The notes: a model not told the origin generated them from the sequence alone. A stretch of 64,000 nucleotides of DNA from Dyella telluris (GCF_014297575.1 NZ_CP060412.1:2542001-2606000), one strand, 5' to 3'. Shown: positions 27,525 through 37,064, numbered from the stretch's first letter. A program made the numbers and translations.

Positions 27525-27563
27525 AAAGAAAAGGCCGCCGACCTTGCGGTGCGGCGGCCCTTC
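27525..27563. terminator. Bidirectional terminator between hrpB and the dgo operon end
   Basis: GGCCGCCG pairs with CGGCGGCC, with an A-rich tract upstream and a short T-containing tail, between two convergent genes. Confidence 0.75.
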
Positions 27564-27585
27564 ATGGGTGCGATGACGTGGTTGC

Positions 27586-28977
27586 TTAGCGACCGATGTC
27601 GCGCAGGCGCTTGCCGCTCATCAGGTTGCGTTCGATCTGCTCCAGCGTGACGCCCTTGGTTTCCGGCACCAGCCAGAAGGTGAGCACGATGAACACCGCG
27701 TTGAGCGCGGCGTAAAGCCAGAACGTGTTGGCGTTGCCGATACCGTTGAGCAGGCTCAGGAAGCTGATGCCAACGAGGTAATTGCAGGCCCAGTTGGTGA
27801 AGGTAGAGCAGCCGATGCCGAAATCGCGGCCCTTGAGCGGCTGGATCTCCGAGCACAGCGCCCAGATCAGCGGGCCGGCCGACATGGCAAAGCCGACGAT
27901 GAACATCAGCAGCATCGCCACGGTGAAGATCTGCGAGACCTGATCATGGATGCCGATGTGCATCATGGTGCCCACCACGCCCAGGCCCACGGCCATCACG
28001 GTGAAGCCGGTGTAGAGAATCGGCTTGCGGCCCCAGCGGTCGATCAGTGCAATGGCAATGAAGGTGGCCAGCACGTTGGTCAGGCCCACCAGCGCGGTGA
28101 ACCACATCTGTGCGGCCGTGTCGTAGCCCATCTCCTTGAAGATGCGCGGCGCGTAATACATCACCACGTTCATGCCGGTGAACTGCTGCATCAGCTGGAG
28201 CAGCACGCCCAGCCACACCGAGCGGCGGAAGTTGCGGTTCTCCGTGAACATGTGCCAGCCGCGCTGGGGCGTCTTGAGCTGTTCGTCGATGTCGGCGACT
28301 TCGCGCGACACCACGTCACTGTCACCACGCAGGCGCTGCAGCACATCGATGGCCTCCTGCCGGCGACCACGCATCAGCAGCCAGCGCGGGCTGTCCGGAA
28401 GAAACAGCACACCGAAAAGAAACAGGACGCCGGGAATCGCGATGATGCCGAGCATCCAGCGCCAGGCGCCGCTGTAACTGAACGCCGTGTCGGAAAGAAA
28501 CGCCACCAGGATGCCGATGGTGATCATCAGCTGATAGGTGGAGATCATGGCGCCGCGGATGTATTCCGGCGCCACCTCGGCCAGATACAACGGCGCCGTG
28601 AACGAGGCGATGCCAATGGCCACGCCCAGTACCACGCGCGAAGCGATCAGCGTTTCCGGGGACGATGCCAAGCCCGAGAGCAGCGAGCCGATGACGAACA
28701 ACACGGCGCCCAGCACCAGCGAACGCTTGCGGCCGAGGTGGCCCGACAGCCAGCTGGCGGCCAGGGCGCCAGCGGCGGCGCCGAACATCATGGAGCTGAC
28801 GATCCACTCGATGGTGTGGTCGCTGACCTTGTATTCGGCCTGGATGAACTGCGTGGCACCCGAAATGACACCGACATCGAGGCCGAACATCAGGCCCGCC
28901 AGCGCTGCGAGTATGCAGACGAAGACGACAGTGGCCTTGGATTGCGCCGAGGATGGCGCGAGGACTTGGGCATTCAT
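27586..28977 (-). CDS. Sugar/H+ symporter of the MFS sugar-porter family (GalP/AraE/XylE type)
   Basis: This 463-residue transporter has 12 predicted membrane segments. Sugar-porter signatures are present: GLDVGVISGA in TM1, GHLGRKRSL, PLYLAEVAPEYIRGA, LPDSPRWLLMRGR, QQFTGMNVVMYYAP in TM7, IDRWGRKP and VPETKGVTLEQIE. It most resembles E. coli GalP in length and motifs. As the last gene of the leftward dgo operon, it most likely imports galactose or a related aldose across the inner membrane. Specificity is inferred from context. Confidence 0.92.
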   Translation of the reverse strand: MNAQVLAPSSAQSKATVVFVCILAALAGLMFGLDVGVISGATQFIQAEYKVSDHTIEWIVSSMMFGAAAGALAASWLSGHLGRKRSLVLGAVLFVIGSLLSGLASSPETLIASRVVLGVAIGIASFTAPLYLAEVAPEYIRGAMISTYQLMITIGILVAFLSDTAFSYSGAWRWMLGIIAIPGVLFLFGVLFLPDSPRWLLMRGRRQEAIDVLQRLRGDSDVVSREVADIDEQLKTPQRGWHMFTENRNFRRSVWLGVLLQLMQQFTGMNVVMYYAPRIFKEMGYDTAAQMWFTALVGLTNVLATFIAIALIDRWGRKPILYTGFTVMAVGLGVVGTMMHIGIHDQVSQIFTVAMLLMFIVGFAMSAGPLIWALCSEIQPLKGRDFGIGCSTFTNWACNYLVGISFLSLLNGIGNANTFWLYAALNAVFIVLTFWLVPETKGVTLEQIERNLMSGKRLRDIGR

Positions 28978-29022
28978 GGTTAGTGCTCCCCCCCGGGGGC
29001 GTGGTGGTGGCCTCTAAGGGCT

Positions 29023-29949
29023 TTAGTGATTGGGCCGCGAACCCGACGCGGCGGCGATGACCTGTGGCGGCGGACCCGCGAAGCGCGGCTCCTGCAAACC
29101 GTGGAAACCCGGCTCAGCGACGAACAGTGCACCGGCAAGGGGCTGTGACGCAAGCTTGGCGTCATCCAGGCCGTCGCGCGCGCTGGTGATATAGAGCGTG
29201 GCGAAGTCCGTGCCGCCGAATGCGGGCCGGGTGGGTTGCGAGGCGGGTACATCGACAATGCGATGCAGCGCGCCATCTGGCGTGTAACGCACCACGCGAC
29301 CCAGGCCCCACTGTGCGTTCCACAGGCCGCCCTCGCTGTCGACGGCGGAGCCATCCGGTTCGCCGCGCGGGTCGTCCAGCGTCACGAAGGGGCGGACATG
29401 GGAGACGCTGTCGCCGTAATCGCAGCAATCGATGCGGCGCGACAGCGAATCGCAGAAATACATGGTGCCGCCGTCGGGGCTGAACGCCACGCTGTTGCTG
29501 ATCGCCACGCCGGGCAGCGGCAGGCGTTCCAGTGACAGGTCGTGATTCAACCGCCAGAAGCCACCCACGGGCTGCTTGGGGCCGCTGGCCGGCTCATGCA
29601 GGGTACCGAACACGAAGCGCCCCTGGCGATCGCAGGCGCCGTCATTGAGGCGCGTGGGAAGGTCCGCTTCCACATCGGCCACCGGCACCAGGGTCTGCGT
29701 GGACGGATGGAAGAACGAAAGCCCCGACGCGAGGCCCAGCAGCAACCAGCCATCCGCTTCGCACAGCGCAAAGCAGCCGAGCCGCTCGGGCATGCTCCAC
29801 TGGTGCAGCGCGCCGTCGTGCGGGCGATAGCGCCACAGCGTGGCGTTGTGGATGTCGGTCCAGTACAGCACCTGCCCGCGGTCACACCAGGTCACACCTT
29901 CGCCCAGCGTGTTGCGTACCTGCATGGCTACCGTGGCGAGCATGTTCAT
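29023..29949 (-). CDS. SMP-30/gluconolactonase-family sugar lactonase
   Basis: This 308-residue six-bladed propeller hydrolase has the metal ligands of the regucalcin family: Glu17 (LGEGVTW), Asn142 (ISNSVAFSPD) and Asp199 (GEPDGSAVD). Such enzymes open aldonolactones to aldonates. Its ATG overlaps the stop of the upstream dehydrogenase gene (ATGA), which rules out the longer in-frame N-terminus. In this operon it fits galactonolactonase, converting the dehydrogenase product to D-galactonate. Lactone specificity is inferred. Confidence 0.9.
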   Translation of the reverse strand: MNMLATVAMQVRNTLGEGVTWCDRGQVLYWTDIHNATLWRYRPHDGALHQWSMPERLGCFALCEADGWLLLGLASGLSFFHPSTQTLVPVADVEADLPTRLNDGACDRQGRFVFGTLHEPASGPKQPVGGFWRLNHDLSLERLPLPGVAISNSVAFSPDGGTMYFCDSLSRRIDCCDYGDSVSHVRPFVTLDDPRGEPDGSAVDSEGGLWNAQWGLGRVVRYTPDGALHRIVDVPASQPTRPAFGGTDFATLYITSARDGLDDAKLASQPLAGALFVAEPGFHGLQEPRFAGPPPQVIAAASGSRPNH

Positions 29950-30707
29950 ACCCAGCCACCGTCCACGATGAAATCCTGCCCGGTGCACATGCGGCTGTCG
30001 TCGGCGGCCAGGAACAGCGCGGCGCGCGCAAGATCCTCGGCCATCAGATAGCCCGGCATGCACTGCACGCGGGCGATCTCTTCCTTGCCGGCGTCGTCCA
30101 GCCACAGGCGACGCTGCTTCTCGGTGATGACCCACCCCGGCACGAGTGCATTGATGCGGATGCGGTCGTGGCCAAGCTCCCGCGCCAGCCCGTTGACCAT
30201 GCCGTGCACGGCCGACTTGGCCATGGCGTACATCGGATACCCGGCGTTCTTCTTCATCCAGCCGGTGGAGCCCAGGCAGATCACCGAACCGCCGCCGAGC
30301 GCACGCATGTCATCGCGCACGGCCTGCGTGGCGAAGTACTGATGGCGCAGGTTGATGGCGATGTTCTGGTCGAACTCCGCTTCGGTCGTGGTGCCGAAGG
30401 CATGGCGCACGTCGTTGGCGGCGTTGTTCACCAGCACGGCGACCTTGCCGTTGAGTTCGCGCGCGGTGGCAATGGCGGCGTGCAGGGCATCGAGCTGCGT
30501 GACATCGCAGCGGACGAACAGCGGGCGATGCGCACAACGGGCAAGGCTCTCTGCCAGTTGTTCGCCACTGGCTTCATCGATGTCGATGAAGGACACGCGC
30601 GCGCCCTGTTTCGCAAAATGCTCCACGAAGGCGGCGCCGATGCCGGTGGCGCCACCGGTGATGAACACGTGGCGATCGGCAAGACTGGGATAGGTCGCGT
30701 ACGTCAT
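29946..30707 (-). CDS. SDR-family sugar 1-dehydrogenase, probable D-galactose 1-dehydrogenase
   Basis: This 253-residue short-chain dehydrogenase has the nucleotide motif TGGATGIG near residues 17-24, NNAA near 94, and catalytic Ser137, Tyr150 and Lys154 (YAMAK). Asp at the end of beta2 (FIDIDE) favours NAD over NADP. The ATG is chosen because GGCGGAG precedes it; a GTG three codons earlier is possible. It overlaps the dgoD stop and the lactonase start. Operon context makes galactose (or a C4-epimer-type aldose such as L-arabinose or D-fucose) the likely substrate. Confidence 0.85.
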   Translation of the reverse strand: MTYATYPSLADRHVFITGGATGIGAAFVEHFAKQGARVSFIDIDEASGEQLAESLARCAHRPLFVRCDVTQLDALHAAIATARELNGKVAVLVNNAANDVRHAFGTTTEAEFDQNIAINLRHQYFATQAVRDDMRALGGGSVICLGSTGWMKKNAGYPMYAMAKSAVHGMVNGLARELGHDRIRINALVPGWVITEKQRRLWLDDAGKEEIARVQCMPGYLMAEDLARAALFLAADDSRMCTGQDFIVDGGWV

Positions 30708-30709
30708 GC

Positions 30710-31858
30710 TTACCACTCCGCCACGCTGCCGTCTTCATGACGCCAGATCGGGTTGCGCCAGCGATGACCGACCGCGGCGCGTTCGGCCACGTACTCTTCA
30801 TTCACCGAGATGCCCAGGCCCGGGCCGTTCGGAATGGCAACGAAACCTTCGTTGTAGGCAAACACGCTGCGATCCTTCACGTAGTCGAGCAGATCGTTCG
30901 CCGCGTTGTAATGGATGCCCAGGCTCTGTTCCTGGATGAAGGCGTTGTGGCACACCGCATCCAGCTGCAGGTTCGCGGCGAGCGCGATGGGGCCGAGCGG
31001 GCAGTGCAGCGCGAGCGCCACGTCATAGGCCTCGGCCATCGCGGCGATCTTGCGGGTTTCGGTAATGCCACCCGAATGCGAAGGATCGGGCTGGATGATG
31101 TCCACGCCGCCGATCTGCAGCACGCGCTTGAAGTCGTAGCGCGTGTACAGGCGTTCGCCCAGCGCGATGGGCGCGGGCGAGATGGAGGCCAGCTCCGGCA
31201 GCGCCTCCAGGTGATCGGAAAGCACCGGCTCTTCGATGAACATCAGCTTGAACGGTTCCAGTTCGCGCATCAGCACCTTGGCCATCGGCTTGTGCACGCG
31301 GCCGTGGAAGTCCAGGCCGATGCCGATGTGCGGGCCCACCGCCTCGCGGATGGCCTGCACGTTCTCGATGACCTGTTCGACCTTGGCGTAGGTGTCGACG
31401 TACTGCAGTTCTTCAGTGGCATTCATCTTCACCGCGGTAAAGCCGCGGGCCACGGCTTCCTTCGCGGCGCGCGCGGTATCGGCCGGTCGGTCGCCGCCGA
31501 TCCACGAGTACACGCGGATGCGGTCGCGTACCGGGCCGCCGAGCAGCTGGTGCACCGGCTGGCCAAGGTCCTTGCCCTTGATGTCCCACAGCGCCTGGTC
31601 TATGCCCGCGATGGCGCTCATCAGCACCGGGCCGCCGCGGTAGAAGCCACCGCGATACATGACGTTCCACAGGTCTTCGATGTGCCGCGGGTCTTTGCCG
31701 ATCAGGTAGTCGGACAGCTCTTCCACCGCGGCGGCGACGGTATGCGCGCGGCCTTCGACGATGGGCTCACCCCAGCCAATCACGCCGGTATCGGTGTCGA
31801 TGCGAAGGAAGCACCAACGCGGTGGAACGAGGTAGGTGGTGAGGCGGGTAATCTTCAT
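30710..31858 (-). CDS. dgoD: D-galactonate dehydratase
   Basis: This 382-residue enolase-superfamily enzyme converts D-galactonate to 2-keto-3-deoxygalactonate. The residues known in E. coli DgoD are at identical positions: metal ligands Asp183, Glu209 and Glu235, and catalytic His185 (DFH) and His285 (LALHCPLGP). Its length also equals the E. coli protein. The start is the ATG 10 bp after the dgoA stop; in-frame upstream sequence is a shadow of dgoA. Confidence 0.97.
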   Translation of the reverse strand: MKITRLTTYLVPPRWCFLRIDTDTGVIGWGEPIVEGRAHTVAAAVEELSDYLIGKDPRHIEDLWNVMYRGGFYRGGPVLMSAIAGIDQALWDIKGKDLGQPVHQLLGGPVRDRIRVYSWIGGDRPADTARAAKEAVARGFTAVKMNATEELQYVDTYAKVEQVIENVQAIREAVGPHIGIGLDFHGRVHKPMAKVLMRELEPFKLMFIEEPVLSDHLEALPELASISPAPIALGERLYTRYDFKRVLQIGGVDIIQPDPSHSGGITETRKIAAMAEAYDVALALHCPLGPIALAANLQLDAVCHNAFIQEQSLGIHYNAANDLLDYVKDRSVFAYNEGFVAIPNGPGLGISVNEEYVAERAAVGHRWRNPIWRHEDGSVAEW

Positions 31859-31868
31859 GCAGTGTTCC

Positions 31869-32492
31869 TTAAGAAGCGTGGTGGCCGCGCCAGGCGTCTG
31901 CAAACGCGCGGGCATGCGTGGCGACGTCGCTGGCCGGGCGGCCGGGTGCGTAGAGGGAAGAGCCGATGCCGAAACCGTTGGCGCCGGCGGCAAGCCACGG
32001 CCCCATGTTGTCCGGCGCGATGCCGCCGACCGGCAGCACCGCAAGATCCTTGGGCAGCACGGCGCGCCATGCCTTGAGTACGGCGGGGCTGGATTGTTCA
32101 GCCGGGAACAGCTTCAGCGCAGCGGCACCGGCGGCCAGTGCGGCGAATGCTTCGGTGGGCGTGGCGACACCAGGTACGCAGGTGAGGCCGGCGTCCTTCG
32201 CGGCACGGATCACGGTGACATCGGCGTGCGGCATCACGATCAGGCGGCCACCGGCATCGGCGACGCGCTTCACGTCGGCCGGATCGAGCACGGTGCCGGC
32301 GCCGATCAGGTAATCGCTGCCCAGTGCATCCACCATGCGGCGAATGCTGTCGAACGGCTGCGGCGAATTCAGCGGCACTTCCAGCATGCGGAACCCGGCG
32401 TCGGCCAGCACATGGCCGATGTCGACGGATTCGTCGGGTGTCAGTCCGCGCAGAATGGCGACCAGGGGGAGGGGATCAAGCCATGCCTTCAT
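31869..32492 (-). CDS. dgoA: 2-dehydro-3-deoxy-6-phosphogalactonate aldolase
   Basis: This 207-residue class I aldolase of the KDPG/KDPGal family cleaves KDPGal to pyruvate and D-glyceraldehyde-3-phosphate. The Schiff-base lysine is Lys127 in LKLFPAEQ. The N-terminal LVAILRGL and the GAGTVL strand are typical. Four bases separate it from dgoK. Here dgoA is separate from dgoD, unlike older annotations of a fused E. coli gene. Confidence 0.95.
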   Translation of the reverse strand: MKAWLDPLPLVAILRGLTPDESVDIGHVLADAGFRMLEVPLNSPQPFDSIRRMVDALGSDYLIGAGTVLDPADVKRVADAGGRLIVMPHADVTVIRAAKDAGLTCVPGVATPTEAFAALAAGAAALKLFPAEQSSPAVLKAWRAVLPKDLAVLPVGGIAPDNMGPWLAAGANGFGIGSSLYAPGRPASDVATHARAFADAWRGHHAS

Positions 32493-32496
32493 GGGT

Positions 32497-33420
32497 TCAT
32501 GCCGTTGCGTGGGTGGAGGTCAGGCCGGCCGCATCGGCGATGCGCCACAGGCCGTGCGAGGTGGTGGCATCGGGCGCGGCCTGCACGGCCAGCCCGAAAC
32601 GCGCGGCAGCCTGCAGATAGCGATCGCACAGCGGGCCTTCGCCCACCATGTGCACCTGGCTTTGCACGTCGGCCCAGCCGGCGGCGATGGCCATGCGCAG
32701 TTCGTCGCCGATCAGCAGGCCCGAGAGATAGTCCGGTACGGAGCTGGCCGGCAGCGTGCCATCCAGCATCAGCGTACGTGCCGAGAACACGCGCGAAAGC
32801 GCGCCGGCCGCGCCGCTGTCGCGCGCCATGTCGACGCCGCGCACAAACGCATGCGCATCGTCGACGGCCGGCGGCAGCTGCGCGCCGAGGATCGAATGCT
32901 GCGTCAGCAGGCCGAACAGTTCGCCCGTCATCATGGTGGCGAAGCCGGTGACCACGCCATCGCGCAGCGACACCCACTTGCTGTGCGTACCCGGCAGCAG
33001 GAGCGTGCCTTTGCGTGCAACGTCCGGCGACTGCGCCATGACGCCGACGATCTGGGTTTCCTCGCCGCGCATCACGTCGGGCCGACCGGGATCGCGCAAA
33101 CCGGGCACAAGGTGCAGCGTGCGACCGTCGGGCGTGGTCATCGCGGTCAGTGCATCAGCCAGGCGGTCGACGCCGGTGGGCGTATCCAGATAGGGCACTT
33201 CCTGCCAGCCGTTGCGACTGCCGACCATGCCGCAGGCGAGTACCGGCACGTCGGGCCAGCCGTCGGTCGCCTGCGCAAACGCGACGGGAAAGCCACCCTC
33301 CGGAAGATGGCGGATGCCGTGCGCAAGCGCGCGCTTTTCCAGCACGGCACCCTGCGCGTCATAGCGATACGCACGCAGATGCGTGCTGCCCCAGTCCAGT
33401 CCAATCAGCGTGGTACTCAT
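32497..33420 (-). CDS. dgoK: 2-dehydro-3-deoxygalactonokinase
   Basis: This 307-residue DgoK-family kinase has the ASKHA-type phosphate loop LDWGSTHLRAYRYD at the N-terminus, and LLLPGTHSKWV and GELFGLLTQHS farther on. It phosphorylates KDGal at O6. Its start overlaps the dgoR stop (ATGA), so regulator and kinase are translationally coupled. Confidence 0.95.
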   Translation of the reverse strand: MSTTLIGLDWGSTHLRAYRYDAQGAVLEKRALAHGIRHLPEGGFPVAFAQATDGWPDVPVLACGMVGSRNGWQEVPYLDTPTGVDRLADALTAMTTPDGRTLHLVPGLRDPGRPDVMRGEETQIVGVMAQSPDVARKGTLLLPGTHSKWVSLRDGVVTGFATMMTGELFGLLTQHSILGAQLPPAVDDAHAFVRGVDMARDSGAAGALSRVFSARTLMLDGTLPASSVPDYLSGLLIGDELRMAIAAGWADVQSQVHMVGEGPLCDRYLQAAARFGLAVQAAPDATTSHGLWRIADAAGLTSTHATA

Positions 33421-34142
33421 GCGCTGGCCTTCCTGCGCGTGCGCGAGCGGTTGTTCTGCAGGTTCTCGAGCGAGTCGGCAATCATGGTCTGCATGGTTTT
33501 GCGCGCCACTTCCGGCTGCTTGCGCTTGATCGCCTCGAACACCTTCTGGTGGTAGGGCAGCGAATACCGGAAGTTGCTGGCGTTGCGCGCGGAGAGAGTG
33601 AAGAACGTGCCAAGCGCGGTCTCGATGACGGAGAACAGCGACTGCATCAGTTCGTTGCCGGTGGCCTGCAGCACGGCATCATGGAAAACAAGGTCGGCCT
33701 CCGACCAGGCATCGAGCGTTTCCGCGGCGGCCATGGCGAGATAGGCCTCTTCGATGCGGGCGAGCTGGGCGGCCGTGCGGCGACGGGCAGCCGCAGCGGC
33801 AGCAGCCGGTTCGATGATCTCGCGCATCTCCACCAGCTTGTCGACGAAATCGTCGGTAGGCATGGAGGCGCAGCGCCAGCTCAGCACGTCCGAATCCAGC
33901 TGGTTCCAGTGCCGCTCTTCGAGGACGCGGGCGCCTACGCCCGTGCGTGATTCGATCAGTCCCTTGGCGGACAGCACCTTCAGGGCTTCACGCAATGCCG
34001 TGCGGCTGACCTGCAGGTTCTCGGCCAGCGTGTGCTCGGGCGGGAGCACCTCACCGGGTTTTACCTTGCCGCTGACGATGCGTTGGCCCAGCTCGCGCAT
34101 GACGTGCCCATACAGGGTACGAACGGCGATTGGTTTCATCAT
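33417..34142 (-). CDS. dgoR: GntR/FadR-family repressor of the galactonate operon
   Basis: This 241-residue regulator has an N-terminal winged helix (about 8-75, including LPPEHTLAENLQVSRTALREALKVLSAKG) and a C-terminal FCD ligand domain (about 90-225) with metal-binding His residues. DgoR of E. coli represses the dgo operon and is released by D-galactonate; the same role is inferred. It is the first gene of its own operon, so autoregulation is likely. Two tandem ATG codons could serve as start. A matching operator lies 31 bp upstream. Confidence 0.92.
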   Translation of the reverse strand: MMKPIAVRTLYGHVMRELGQRIVSGKVKPGEVLPPEHTLAENLQVSRTALREALKVLSAKGLIESRTGVGARVLEERHWNQLDSDVLSWRCASMPTDDFVDKLVEMREIIEPAAAAAAARRRTAAQLARIEEAYLAMAAAETLDAWSEADLVFHDAVLQATGNELMQSLFSVIETALGTFFTLSARNASNFRYSLPYHQKVFEAIKRKQPEVARKTMQTMIADSLENLQNNRSRTRRKASA

Positions 34143-34172
34143 GAAATCCTCGAATAGGGCCAGCCGAATATC

Positions 34173-34187
34173 TTTTGTCGTACAAAA
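34173..34187. promoter_or_regulatory. Probable DgoR operator
   Basis: TTTTGT-CGT-ACAAAA is a perfect inverted repeat with 6-bp arms. It fits the FadR-subfamily site form TTGTnnnACAA and resembles the known E. coli DgoR site. It lies between the divergent dgoR operon and the exported epimerase gene and could control both. Confidence 0.75.
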
Positions 34188-34496
34188 TGACTATACGAAA
34201 TATTTTTGCCCCACGCCAAGAGACATCGACGTCTTTTTTTGTCGCCGGAAGGGTGGCGGCAGGCGAAGGGTATGCCGAGCCGTGATTGATGCGCTGCGGA
34301 ATATTCTCAGTTGGGTGACGCAGTCAGGCAGCAATGTTTCGCATGACTGATGGACTTCAACATCACCGTTCGGCGTCAGTACGTCTTTTTGCGTTGCACA
34401 AGTATGGCTTCGTAGTCCGGAAGATACTTGCGCAATAATCCTACCATATGATTGCATGAGGACATTGACGACCTGCCTGACGGGGACAAAAGCGAT

Positions 34497-35645
34497 ATGC
34501 GGCGCGCAGTTTTCATGACTTCGGTGGTTGGATTGGCAGCGTTGGCGATGTCCGCGCACGCGGCGGATGCCAGGCGCGAAACGTTCGGCACCATGCCTGA
34601 TGGCACGAAGGTGGATGCCGTCGTGCTGAGCAACGCGCACGGCATGCAGGCGCGCATCCTTGCCTTGGGAGCCAGCGTGCAGTCGGTCACCACGCCCGAT
34701 CGCAACGGCAAGGGCGCGAACATCGCGCTGGGTTACGCCACGCTGGATGGCTACCTGAGCAAGCCGCAGTACTTCGGTGCAACGGTGGGTCGTTATGCCA
34801 ACCGCATCGCGAAGGGCCGCTTCAGTCTGGACGGCCACACTTACAACGTGCCGGTGAACGATGGCGCCAATTCCCTGCATGGCGGCACGCGCGGCTTCGA
34901 CAAGGTGCTGTGGACCATCGGCGAGGTGAAGCACGACGGCGACAAGGCCAGCGTCACGCTGAGCCATGTCAGCCCCGACGGTGACATGGGCTACCCCGGC
35001 AAGCTGACGGTGAGTGTGGTCTACGCGCTGGACGAAAAGAACCAGCTGTCCATCGACTACCGCGCCACTACCGACAAGCCGACCATCGTCAACCTCAGCA
35101 ACCACGCCTACTGGAATCTCTCCGGCGAGGGCTCGGGCAGCGTGATGGATGATCTGCTGACCATTGCGGGTGATGCCTACCTGCCGGTGGATGCCGGCTC
35201 CATTCCCACCGGCGAGGTCCGCAAGGTCGCCGGCACGCCGTTCGATTTTCGCCAGGCCAAGCCCATCGGCCGCGATATCCGCACCAACGACCCGCAGCTG
35301 CTCAACGGCCGTGGCTATGACCACAACTGGGTCATCAGCAAGGACGAAGCACCCGCGCTGCGCATGGTGGCGCGCGTGGAAGATCCCGCCTCCGGTCGCG
35401 TGCTGACGCTCAAGTCGGCCAAGCCGGGCCTGCAGTTCTACTCCGGCAACTTCCTCGACGGCACCACCGTCGGTACCGGCGGGCACGTGTATCGCCAGGG
35501 CGATGCCTTCGTGCTTGAGCCGCAGCTTTACCCGGACACGCCCAACCAGGCGTCCTTCGGTTCGGCACGGCTGGAGCCGGGCCATGAGTACCGCAATCTG
35601 ATCGTCTACGAGTTCACCACCGAGTCGGCGCGCGGAGCGCACTGA
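34497..35645 (+). CDS. galM: Exported aldose 1-epimerase (mutarotase)
   Basis: This 382-residue GalM-family enzyme interconverts alpha and beta anomers of galactose and other aldoses. Catalytic residues are visible: His128 (NSLHGG), His203 (NLSNHAYWNL) and a Glu near the C-terminus (FVLEPQLYPDTPNQ). The ATG start gives a clear signal peptide (MRRAVFMTSVVGLAALAMSAHA), so the enzyme works in the periplasm or outside, unlike cytoplasmic E. coli GalM. It is divergent from dgoR and likely feeds the correct anomer to the transporter or dehydrogenase. A short hairpin (35667-35686) follows the gene. Confidence 0.93.
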   Translation: MRRAVFMTSVVGLAALAMSAHAADARRETFGTMPDGTKVDAVVLSNAHGMQARILALGASVQSVTTPDRNGKGANIALGYATLDGYLSKPQYFGATVGRYANRIAKGRFSLDGHTYNVPVNDGANSLHGGTRGFDKVLWTIGEVKHDGDKASVTLSHVSPDGDMGYPGKLTVSVVYALDEKNQLSIDYRATTDKPTIVNLSNHAYWNLSGEGSGSVMDDLLTIAGDAYLPVDAGSIPTGEVRKVAGTPFDFRQAKPIGRDIRTNDPQLLNGRGYDHNWVISKDEAPALRMVARVEDPASGRVLTLKSAKPGLQFYSGNFLDGTTVGTGGHVYRQGDAFVLEPQLYPDTPNQASFGSARLEPGHEYRNLIVYEFTTESARGAH

Positions 35646-35666
35646 CCCACGAAATATCCGTCACCA

Positions 35667-35686
35667 AGGGCGCCTGGAAGGGCGCC
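35667..35686 (+). terminator. Short hairpin after galM
   Basis: GGGCGCC and GGCGCCC pair around TGGAAG, 22 bases after the stop. The stem is 7 bp with no T-run, so termination is uncertain and transcription may continue into the GH5-like gene. Confidence 0.35.
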
Positions 35687-35769
35687 CCCAGGGTCGCTTT
35701 GCCCGAAGAAAAGCGACTCTCCAACAAAGCGTCGTCCACCACGTCGGCGGCGCCAGAGAGGGAAACCCG

Positions 35770-36954
35770 ATGAAGTACGCAATGTTGGCAGTGGCCATGG
35801 GCCTGGCGGCAACGTTTGCTGCGCCGTCCCATGCGCGGGATGCCGCGGAACGCTGGACCCCTGCCGAAGCCAAGGCCTGGTACGCCAGGCAGCAGTGGCC
35901 GCTGGGCAGCAACTACCTGCCCGCCGATGCGATCAACCAGCTCGAGATGTGGCAGGCCGACACCTTCGATCCGGCCCGCATCGACCTGGAGCTGGGCTGG
36001 GCGCAGCAGGCCGGCATGAACACCATGCGCGTGTTCCTGCATGACCTGCTGTGGCAGCAGGATGCCGCCGGCCTGAAGAAGCGCATGGATACGTTCCTGG
36101 CGATTGCCGACAAGCACGGCATCAAGCCGATCTTCGTGCTGTTCGATTCGTGCTGGGACCCGCAGCCCAAGCTGGGCCCGCAGCGCCCGCCGATTCCGGG
36201 CGTGCACAACTCTGGCTGGGTGCAGAGCCCCGGCGTGGCGATGACGGATGAAAGCCAGTACCCGCGCTTCGAGCAGTACGTGAAAGACATCGTCGGCAGC
36301 TTCGGCAAGGACAAGCGCATTCTTGCCTGGGACGTGTGGAACGAGCCCGACAATCCGGGCGGTGGCAACTACGACCCGGTGGAACCGAAGAACAAGACCG
36401 AGGTCGTCGCCAAGCTGCTGCCGCAGGTGTTCGCCTGGGCGCGCAGCACGGCGCCCACGCAGCCGCTGACCAGTGGCGTCTGGCACAACGACGACTGGTC
36501 CGAGATCGCCAAGCTCAATGCGGTCGAGCGCACCCAGATCGAACAGTCCGACGTGATCAGCTTCCACGACTACGGCTGGCCAGAAACCTTCGCGGGCCGC
36601 GTGAAGCAGCTGCAGAAATACGGTCGCCCGCTGATCTGCACGGAGTACATGGCGCGCGGCAACGGGTCGACCATCGATGGCGTGCTGCCGATCGCCAAGA
36701 AGGCCGACGTCGGCATGGTGAACTGGGGCTTCGTGCTGGGCAAGTCGCAGACCAACATGCCGTGGGATTCCTGGCAGCGTCCCTACACGCTGGCGCAGCC
36801 GACGCTGTGGTTCCACGACTTGTTCTACGGCGACGGCAAGCCCTATCGCCAGCGCGAGATCGACATTCTGCGCACGCTCTCGCACGCGCCGCGCGGCGTG
36901 GTGCCGGCCGAGGCGCTGAGTTTTCCCATGCAGGCGACCGGCTCGAGTCGCTGA
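35770..36954 (+). CDS. Secreted clan GH-A glycoside hydrolase (GH5-like)
   Basis: This 394-residue protein has a signal peptide of about 22 residues (ends SHARDA). The TIM barrel has acid/base Glu192 in WDVWNEPD and nucleophile Glu292 in LICTEYMAR, with other clan A signatures (NTMRVFLHD at beta2, SFHDYGWPE). This matches cellulase/xylanase-annotated GH5-type enzymes. The exact subfamily and polymer cannot be read; a hemicellulose or pectic galactan is plausible given the neighbours. GAGAGGGA precedes the ATG. Confidence 0.82.
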   Translation: MKYAMLAVAMGLAATFAAPSHARDAAERWTPAEAKAWYARQQWPLGSNYLPADAINQLEMWQADTFDPARIDLELGWAQQAGMNTMRVFLHDLLWQQDAAGLKKRMDTFLAIADKHGIKPIFVLFDSCWDPQPKLGPQRPPIPGVHNSGWVQSPGVAMTDESQYPRFEQYVKDIVGSFGKDKRILAWDVWNEPDNPGGGNYDPVEPKNKTEVVAKLLPQVFAWARSTAPTQPLTSGVWHNDDWSEIAKLNAVERTQIEQSDVISFHDYGWPETFAGRVKQLQKYGRPLICTEYMARGNGSTIDGVLPIAKKADVGMVNWGFVLGKSQTNMPWDSWQRPYTLAQPTLWFHDLFYGDGKPYRQREIDILRTLSHAPRGVVPAEALSFPMQATGSSR

Positions 36955-37064
36955 GACAAAAAACATCCTGAAACTTCAAACGCCGCAGTGGAGAGCTGTG
37001 GCGACCTGGATAACGAAGCCGCAATCAAAAACTGCGGACACCGACCTCTGAGGGGAGGCTTACC

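Noticed and set aside
30737..32077. Open frame on the plus strand opposite dgoD and dgoA
   Set aside because: dgoD and dgoA match their families residue by residue at the active sites; the plus-strand frame is a codon-bias shadow.
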